From Xanthobacter autotrophicus (GTDB lineage Bacteria > Pseudomonadota > Alphaproteobacteria > Rhizobiales > Xanthobacteraceae): DNA of 64,000 nucleotides. A program made the translations under genes and the position numbers. The stretch lies in contig NZ_VAUP01000035.1 of NCBI RefSeq assembly GCF_005871085.1, forward strand, positions 1 through 64,000, written 5' to 3'. The notes under the pieces are model-generated. The model was not told where the DNA came from and did no database searches. It saw nothing but the letters and a program-made list of their open reading frames with translations. Positions 55,652 to 64,000 of the stretch are shown here, in pieces (the stretch's first letter is position 1; each line of letters begins with the position of its first letter).

Positions 55652-56992
55652 TCACTCCCGACCCAGGAGCCAGGCCTGGGTCGCATCCGTCAGCGCCGAA
55701 CGCACGCCCTCGTTGCCGATGGCGTCGAGCACCTCGCCCACGAAAGCCTGGATGAGCAGCGCCTCGGATTCCTTGGCGGGAATGCCACGGGACATGAGGT
55801 AGAATTTCAGCTGCTGGTCCAGCGTGCCGGTGGTGCAGCCGTGGCCGCACTGCACGTCGTCAGCGAAGATCTCCAGCTCCGGCTTGGCGCAGGCCTCCGC
55901 CGTCTCGGTCAAAAGCAGCGCGCGGCTGAGCATGCGGGCGTCGGTCTTCTGGGCCGGCTGGCGGACGGCGATCTTGCCCTGGAAGATATCCTGCGCCGAA
56001 CCATCCAGCACGGCACGGAAGGATTCCCGGCTCTCGCCCGCAGGCGCCGCATGGTCCACGGACAAAAGGGTGTCGGCATGCTGCTTTCCGGACAGCAGGC
56101 TCACCCCGTTCATGCGGGCGTGGATGGCTTCGCCGGCGAGATGGGCCAGAAGCTGGTTGCGCACCACCAGGCCGCCCGTGGTGAAGAAAGTGTTGGCGAA
56201 GGTGGCGGTGGCATCGACGCGGGCGAGAACGGTGGCAAGATGCACCGCATCCGATCCTTCCGCCGTGATCTTCACCCGTTCCACAGTGGCGCCGGCGCCC
56301 ACCACCAGATCAAGGGCAGTGTTCACCTGATAGGCAACGCCGGACGGCCCCTCGTGACTTTCGATGAGGGTGAGCGAAGCCCCCTCCTCCACCACCACGA
56401 TGGAACGGGTGAACATGGAAACCGGGGTCGTTTCCGTGGTCACGAACACCAGTTCGACGGGGCGCTCGATGACCGCGCCGGCCGCCACGTGCAACACCAC
56501 GCCGTCGCCCATGAGCGCCGTGTTGAGAGCGAGAACCGCATCCGAAGACGCCACCGTCTGGCCGAGTTGGGCCGTGAGCGTATCACCGGTGGTCAGCGCG
56601 TCCGCCATGGAGCGGATGGAGAGGCCCGCCTCAAGACCCGCGAGGTCCGACAATTCGGGCACCAGGGCGCCGTTGACCAGGACCAGACGACGGAAGCCGA
56701 GGCCCGCCAGCATGGCACCGGCCGTGGCAGCGCGCGACTTGGCTTCGGCATCCGGCGGGGCTGCCAGCGGACGCGCCTCGCGCATCAAAGCGCGCAGGTC
56801 GGTATAGCGCCAGGCCTCCACGCGACGGTGCGGCAGGCCCGCATCGGCAAAGGTGCCAAAGGCAGCGGCGCGCTGGGCCGCCACGTCCGGGCCGCCCGGA
56901 AGGGCGGCGCGGGCAGCGGCGAAGGTTTCGGCCAGCGCCAATTCGGCGCTGGTCTTCATGGGTCGGATCTGGGCAGAGGTCGGGGCGGCCAT
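55652..56992 (-). CDS. sufD: SufD, scaffold partner of SufBC
   Basis: SufD forms the SufBC2D scaffold. The 446-residue protein has the beta-helix core and the C-terminal segment G-H-G-C-T-T-G-T-L-D-Q near residue 385, with H of the H-G-C motif conserved. It is 4 bp after sufC. Confidence 0.94.
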   Translation of the reverse strand: MAAPTSAQIRPMKTSAELALAETFAAARAALPGGPDVAAQRAAAFGTFADAGLPHRRVEAWRYTDLRALMREARPLAAPPDAEAKSRAATAGAMLAGLGFRRLVLVNGALVPELSDLAGLEAGLSIRSMADALTTGDTLTAQLGQTVASSDAVLALNTALMGDGVVLHVAAGAVIERPVELVFVTTETTPVSMFTRSIVVVEEGASLTLIESHEGPSGVAYQVNTALDLVVGAGATVERVKITAEGSDAVHLATVLARVDATATFANTFFTTGGLVVRNQLLAHLAGEAIHARMNGVSLLSGKQHADTLLSVDHAAPAGESRESFRAVLDGSAQDIFQGKIAVRQPAQKTDARMLSRALLLTETAEACAKPELEIFADDVQCGHGCTTGTLDQQLKFYLMSRGIPAKESEALLIQAFVGEVLDAIGNEGVRSALTDATQAWLLGRE

Positions 56993-56996
56993 GGGA

Positions 56997-57758
56997 TCAC
57001 GCTGCCTCGTTCTGGTACTGGGCGTAGCCGGTGGCTTCCAGCTCCAGCGCCAGTTCCTTGCCGCCCGTGTGGACGATGCGACCAGCGGCGAAGACGTGGA
57101 CCACGTCCGGCACGATGTAGTCGAGCAGGCGCTGGTAGTGGGTGATCACCAGCATGGAGCGCTCGGGGGAGCGCAGGGCGTTCACGCCGTTGGAGACCAC
57201 CTTCAGCGCGTCGATGTCGAGGCCGGAATCCGCCTCATCGAGCACGCACAGATAGGGCTCGAGCAGCATCATCTGGAGCGTCTCGTTACGCTTCTTCTCG
57301 CCGCCGGAGAAACCCACGTTCACCGGGCGCTTCAGCATCTCGGCATTGATGCCCAGGGTCTGGCCCAGCTCGCGCACCTTGCGCACCAGTTCCGGCGAGG
57401 TCAGCTCGGTCTCGCCGCGCTTGCGGCGCTGGCTGTTCACCGCCGTGTGCAGGAACGCCATGTTGGAGACGCCGGGGATTTCCAGCGGATACTGGAAGCA
57501 CAGGAACAGGCCCTGCGCCGCGCGCTCGTCGGGGGACAGCTCCAGCAGGTTCACACCGCGGAAGATCACCTCGCCTCCGGTGATCTCATAACCCGGCTTA
57601 CCCGAGAGCACGTAAGACAGAGTGGACTTGCCGGCGCCGTTCGGCCCCATGATGGCGTGAACCTCGCCCGGATTGATCGTCAGGTTCATGCCGTCGATGA
57701 TCTTGCGTCCCCCCGAGATCTCGGCATGGAGGTCCTTGATTTCCAGAAGGGGAGCCAT
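56997..57758 (-). CDS. sufC: SufC, ATPase of the SUF system
   Basis: SufC is the ABC-type ATPase that drives SufBCD. The 253-residue protein has Walker A G-P-N-G-A-G-K-S-T near residue 38, the signature F-S-G-G-E-K-K-R near 148 and Walker B L-D-E-A-D-S-G-L near 172. Confidence 0.97.
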   Translation of the reverse strand: MAPLLEIKDLHAEISGGRKIIDGMNLTINPGEVHAIMGPNGAGKSTLSYVLSGKPGYEITGGEVIFRGVNLLELSPDERAAQGLFLCFQYPLEIPGVSNMAFLHTAVNSQRRKRGETELTSPELVRKVRELGQTLGINAEMLKRPVNVGFSGGEKKRNETLQMMLLEPYLCVLDEADSGLDIDALKVVSNGVNALRSPERSMLVITHYQRLLDYIVPDVVHVFAAGRIVHTGGKELALELEATGYAQYQNEAA

Positions 57759-57814
57759 GGTGAAGATCCTTTGATATGTGGGGCCGGGCGATTTTTGACG
57801 TTTCGAGGAAAGCG

Positions 57815-59311
<1,497 letters not shown>

Positions 59312-59602
59312 TCAACTTGCCAGCGGCGGCGCGCTCACGTTACCGGGCGCAGCACACCGCATATGAAGCCCGCAACGGGCCCTGAAAATACTTCGCCTGA
59401 AACGCTTCCGTCGGATCCCGGCCGGCCCCGCACCCCCTCGGGATGCACGGCCCCCGGAACCGCGCGGGTGGGGATTCATGATCCGCCGCCCGCCATCACT
59501 CGCACCGGGACGCGTCGCCCGCACCCTGGCTTACTTGCGGTTCGGTGACCGGCCCGCACATGCACCCTCGGGCACCATGCGGGCCACCCGCCGCTCAGGC
59601 CA

Positions 59603-59797
59603 TCAGGCCGGGACGCAGGTGTTTTCCACCGGGCAAACCACCGCGCACTGCGGGGTCTCGAAGCTGCCCTCGCACTCGGTGCACTTCTTGGGATTGATGA
59701 TGTAGGTGTCGTTCTTCAGGCTGATCGCGGCGTTCGGGCACTCGAACTCGCAAGCGCCGCAGACGGTGCACTGAGACGTAATAATCTTGTAGGCCAT
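59603..59797 (-). CDS. fdxN: 2[4Fe-4S] ferredoxin FdxN
   Basis: The 64-residue ferredoxin has [12 protein letters not shown] and C-x2-C-x8-C-x3-C-P. It resembles the ferredoxin at 32138 but is shorter. A sigma54-like promoter and two NifA sites precede it, so it is a regulated nif ferredoxin, a likely direct electron donor to NifH. Confidence 0.94.
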   Translation of the reverse strand: MAYKIITSQCTVCGACEFECPNAAISLKNDTYIINPKKCTECEGSFETPQCAVVCPVENTCVPA

Positions 59798-59839
59798 GGG
59801 CTAGCTCCGCGCTGTGCAGATTGGCAGGCAAGGCTCTCT

Positions 59840-59855
59840 TTCAAGCACCGTGCCA
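59840..59855 (-). promoter_or_regulatory. Sigma54 promoter of fdxN (variant -12)
   Basis: Minus strand TGGCACG-GTGC-TTGAA, with a perfect -24 half and GA in place of GC at -12. It is 43 bases before the fdxN ATG, and two NifA sites lie beyond it. Confidence 0.65.
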
Positions 59856-59910
59856 TCTCATAACCCATTGAATTATTATAAATATTCTTTTGCGCGCCAG
59901 AATAGTGCGC

Positions 59911-59926
59911 TGTCGTGCCCCCGACA
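59911..59926. promoter_or_regulatory. NifA site 1 of fdxN
   Basis: Exact TGT-N10-ACA (TGT CGTGCCCCCG ACA). Confidence 0.75.
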
Positions 59927-59929
59927 ACG

Positions 59930-59945
59930 TGTCGCAAGTGCGACA
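59930..59945. promoter_or_regulatory. NifA site 2 of fdxN
   Basis: Exact TGT-N10-ACA (TGT CGCAAGTGCG ACA), 19 bp from site 1. Confidence 0.75.
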
Positions 59946-60146
59946 GGCCCCATGTCGGTATCAGAGGCCATTGGAGGCCGGCATCGCGGCGACCGCGACA
60001 TCGCTATCGCGTGGGCCGGCATGCCCGCCCGACATCCGCAGCCGGAGAGCAGCGCAGCCGCGTCCGGCCACCGATCGAAGAGGCGGCGCCGACGAATTGA
60101 TCTACGAGTGCAGGACGGCGCGAAGATCATTGGCCACCCGACGCCG

Positions 60147-60180
60147 GAGCCCGAAGTCGGTATCGGCCGACTTCGGGCTC
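60147..60180 (-). terminator. Hairpin after nifA
   Basis: A 14-bp perfect stem (GAGCCCGAAGTCGG) around 6 bases, 52 bases after the nifA stop. There is no T-run. Confidence 0.65.
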
Positions 60181-60231
60181 AAGGCCACGCGACACGGCGC
60201 GGCCGGATCCGGCGATGTTTGGGCGGCGGCG

Positions 60232-62019
<1,788 letters not shown>

Positions 62020-62382
62020 CGTGCTTTCTCCGTCACCTCAGGCTCCCGTCCCAACGTTTTTGTATGATTAGCGACACTTTGATTTAGTTTCATTCTCATG
62101 TCGTGCCCAAGGTAAGGGCAAAAGTTGCCGCCATTTTGAGCATGTTTTGATCAATGTCCGTTTTCGCGCCAAATGCCGCCGTCATCTGGCCCGATGCGAG
62201 CCGACAATTGTTAGAATATGGACGTTTGAGCGCATATGTCGGCAAAAAGATTTCGCACTGCGAAAGGCGTCGCGTCGCTTTTGCCGCAACTTTCCGCACC
62301 CTGCGACGCTGCAGCGCACCATTGATCGGCCGTCCCGCGAAGGCCTCCCGAGGCCGTGGGTCCTCATGCCGCCGGGTCGGCC
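62020..62382. other. nifA upstream region without a clear promoter
   Basis: No -24/-12 element with correct spacing, no TGT-N10-ACA and no full FixK box (TTGAT-N4-ATCAA) was found. A TTGATCAA palindrome occurs at 62147-62154, and TGGCGGC-AACTT-TTGCC-like sequence at 62117-62133 has N11 spacing. How nifA is switched on is not visible. Confidence 0.4.
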
Positions 62383-64000
62383 TCAACCGGCCTCGAACGC
62401 GGCGAGGCGGGCAGCGGCGGCCTCCTCGCCTTCGTTGCGGAGCAGCTCGGTCATCTCCACCCCGTCGAGCGGACGGAAGAAGAAGAAGCCCTGGGCCAGC
62501 TCGCAACGTTTCTCCTTGAGAAAGCGTGCCTGCCCGGCGGTCTCCAGCCCCTCGGCCACCACCCGCATGCCGAGGTTGCGGCCAAGATCGATCACCGCGC
62601 AGACGATGGCGGTGTCGAAGGCGTCGCGCTCGATGTCCTTCACGAAGCTCTGGTCGATCTTGATGGTGTCGATGGGCAGCTGCTTCAGATGGATAAGGCC
62701 CGCATAGCCGGTGCCGAAATCGTCGAGGGCGATGCGCACGCCGGCACGGTAAAGCTCATCGAGGATGGGCGCCACATGGTCGGAGCTGCGGCCGAGGAAG
62801 ACGGTTTCGGTGATCTCCACGTCGAAGTGGATGGGCTCCACCCCCGCCGCGTGGAACTGGCGCAGCAGCGTGGCCGCCAGATCCCCGTCGGCGAACTGGG
62901 CCGGCGACAGGTTGATGGCGATGCGTCCGCACGGATGGCCCGCCTCGATCCAGCCGCGCACGTCGGTGGACACCTTTCGCACCATGCGCTCGCCGATAAG
63001 GACGGCCAGCTCCGGATCGGTGAGGGCAGCCTCGAACGCCGCCGGCGACAGCACGCTGTGCGGCGAGCGGCGCCAGCGCACCAGCGCTTCCAGCCCTTCG
63101 ATGCGCCCGGTCACGAGCGAGACCTTGGGCTGGTAATAGGGAACGATCTCGTCCTCCGCGAGCGCGGCCCGCATGGCGCGATTGAGCGCCACCCGTTCCA
63201 GCACCGCCTGCCGCATGGCCGGGGCGTAGACCACCGCGCGGTTGCGACCCTGCTGCTTGGCCGCATAAAGGGCGAGGTCGGCGTCCTTCATCAGCTCGCC
63301 ATAGCTGCAGTCATGGTCCGGGCAGGCGGCCAGCCCGATGCTGGCGCGGGTCGCGAAATGGCGCCCGGCGTGCAGCACCGGCCGGCGCAGTTCGGCCAGG
63401 ATATTGTGGGCAAGCCGCTGGCCGGCGGCCACGGGCGCCGCGCCCTCCACCACCGCGACAAACTCGTCGCCCCCCAGCCGGGCGAGCAGGCCGTCCTGTT
63501 CCAGCAGGGCATCCAGCCGATGGGCGGTCTCCATCAGCGCGGCGTCTCCGGCGTCATGGCCGAGGGTGTCGTTGACGTCCTTCAGCCCGTCGAGATCGAT
63601 CAGCAGCAGGCAGATCCCGCGCCCCGGCCGGCGCGCCTCCAGGGCGGCGCCGAGACGGGCCTGGAAGGCCGCGCGATTGGGCAGGCCGGTCAGGGCGTCG
63701 TGGGTGGCGGCATAGCGCGCCTGTTCCTCGGCGGCGCGCCGCTCGGTCACGTCAACCAAAGCGGCCACCAGATGCGGCCCGGGATCCATGGGGATGACGG
63801 ACGCCGCCAGCACCACGCGCCGCTGCTCGCCCCCCTCCACCGAGACCGAGGTCTCGAACCCCCTCACCGCCCCCTCGGTGCGCAGGCGTTCCATGAACTC
63901 GGCGGCGGCGTCCGGCGCGAGGCAGCCGTCGCACAGGCTGCCGGTGACCGCGTCCAGCGACCCGCCATAGAGGCGTCGGGCTGCTGCGTTGGATTTGAGG
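62383..64000 (-). CDS. PAS-GGDEF-EAL protein (partial, runs off the window)
   Basis: This is a cyclic-di-GMP enzyme. The frame is open to the window edge, with a PAS-like stretch (N-A-A-A-R-R-L-Y-G-G near the edge), then a GGDEF domain with intact G-G-D-E-F and an EAL domain with intact E-A-L-V-R-W. Both synthesis and breakdown are possible. Internal ATGs, including one at 63894, are not taken as the start, because the PAS coding continues upstream. It is the right flank of the nif island. Confidence 0.85.
   Translation of the reverse strand, partial: LKSNAAARRLYGGSLDAVTGSLCDGCLAPDAAAEFMERLRTEGAVRGFETSVSVEGGEQRRVVLAASVIPMDPGPHLVAALVDVTERRAAEEQARYAATHDALTGLPNRAAFQARLGAALEARRPGRGICLLLIDLDGLKDVNDTLGHDAGDAALMETAHRLDALLEQDGLLARLGGDEFVAVVEGAAPVAAGQRLAHNILAELRRPVLHAGRHFATRASIGLAACPDHDCSYGELMKDADLALYAAKQQGRNRAVVYAPAMRQAVLERVALNRAMRAALAEDEIVPYYQPKVSLVTGRIEGLEALVRWRRSPHSVLSPAAFEAALTDPELAVLIGERMVRKVSTDVRGWIEAGHPCGRIAINLSPAQFADGDLAATLLRQFHAAGVEPIHFDVEITETVFLGRSSDHVAPILDELYRAGVRIALDDFGTGYAGLIHLKQLPIDTIKIDQSFVKDIERDAFDTAIVCAVIDLGRNLGMRVVAEGLETAGQARFLKEKRCELAQGFFFFRPLDGVEMTELLRNEGEEAAAARLAAFEAG

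Noticed and set aside
62117-62133. TGGCGGC...TTGCC upstream of nifA as a sigma54 promoter
   Set aside because: GG and GC are separated by 11 rather than 10 bases, so it should not be read by sigma54.

Overview
This window is a dense nitrogen-fixation (nif/fix) island in a GC-rich alphaproteobacterium. The mdh-sucC-sucD order at the left edge, fixABCX, nifW, a stand-alone Nfu-type NifU, and a NifA with the cysteine-bearing linker typical of oxygen-sensitive rhizobial forms all point to Hyphomicrobiales, most plausibly the Xanthobacteraceae (Azorhizobium/Xanthobacter type). That genus-level placement is inference. The nitrogenase is the molybdenum type: nifD, nifK, nifE, nifN, nifV and nifQ are present and no vnf or anf structural genes are seen.

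Layout. 1-2427: TCA-cycle genes (sucD start, sucC, mdh), then about 0.9 kb with no convincing gene. 3323-6125: an iscA-like gene, nifV, cysE and nifW, transcribed leftward from a NifA/sigma54 promoter. 6463-10778: a leftward set holding a pseudo-receiver, nifO, a double-domain nitroreductase, a rhodanese-ankyrin fusion and modD. 11351-16603: nifH1 and fixABCX, each with its own NifA/sigma54 promoter. 16845-26744: accessory genes (LRV Fe-S protein, dienelactone-hydrolase-like protein, acetyltransferase-like protein, truncated haemoglobin, Rieske protein, GST, SufT-like, TPR, YqeB-like, BolA, monothiol glutaredoxin and several unknown small proteins). 27100-34045: the nifB operon running leftward through ferredoxin, iscA, TPR, LRV, two nifZ genes, DUF3024, an aminotransferase fold and a cysteine-free ferredoxin fold. 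34360-37625: hesB-nifU-nifS-nifT-sir2. 38102-43657: a second Rieske gene with a flavin oxidoreductase, a sulfurtransferase and unknown genes. 43911-53713: nifH2-D-K-E-N-X-DUF269-CCE_0567-fdxB-nifQ. 54389-59311: sufBCDS. 59603-62019: fdxN and nifA. 62383 to the edge: a PAS-GGDEF-EAL protein.

How it works together. NifA (60232-62019) should act through TGT-N10-ACA upstream sites and -24/-12 promoters. I can read such sites in front of iscA-like/nifV, nifH1, fixA, the gene at 20408, bolA and its divergent neighbour, nifB, hesB/nifU and its divergent neighbour at 38102, nifH2DK and fdxN. FixABCX and several ferredoxins would feed electrons to NifH. NifS, NifU, three A-type proteins, Suf, BolA and Grx serve Fe-S supply. 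NifB, E, N, V, Q, X and DUF269 build FeMo-co.

The most unusual signal is a group of nif-linked proteins that keep their family fold but have lost the catalytic or ligand residue: a ferredoxin with no cysteine, a DegT-type aminotransferase without the PLP lysine, a receiver domain without the phospho-acceptor aspartate, and an IscA-like protein without its cysteines. NifE also carries two C-terminal BFD-like 2Fe-2S domains, and the two nifH copies differ at only three synonymous positions, which suggests gene conversion.
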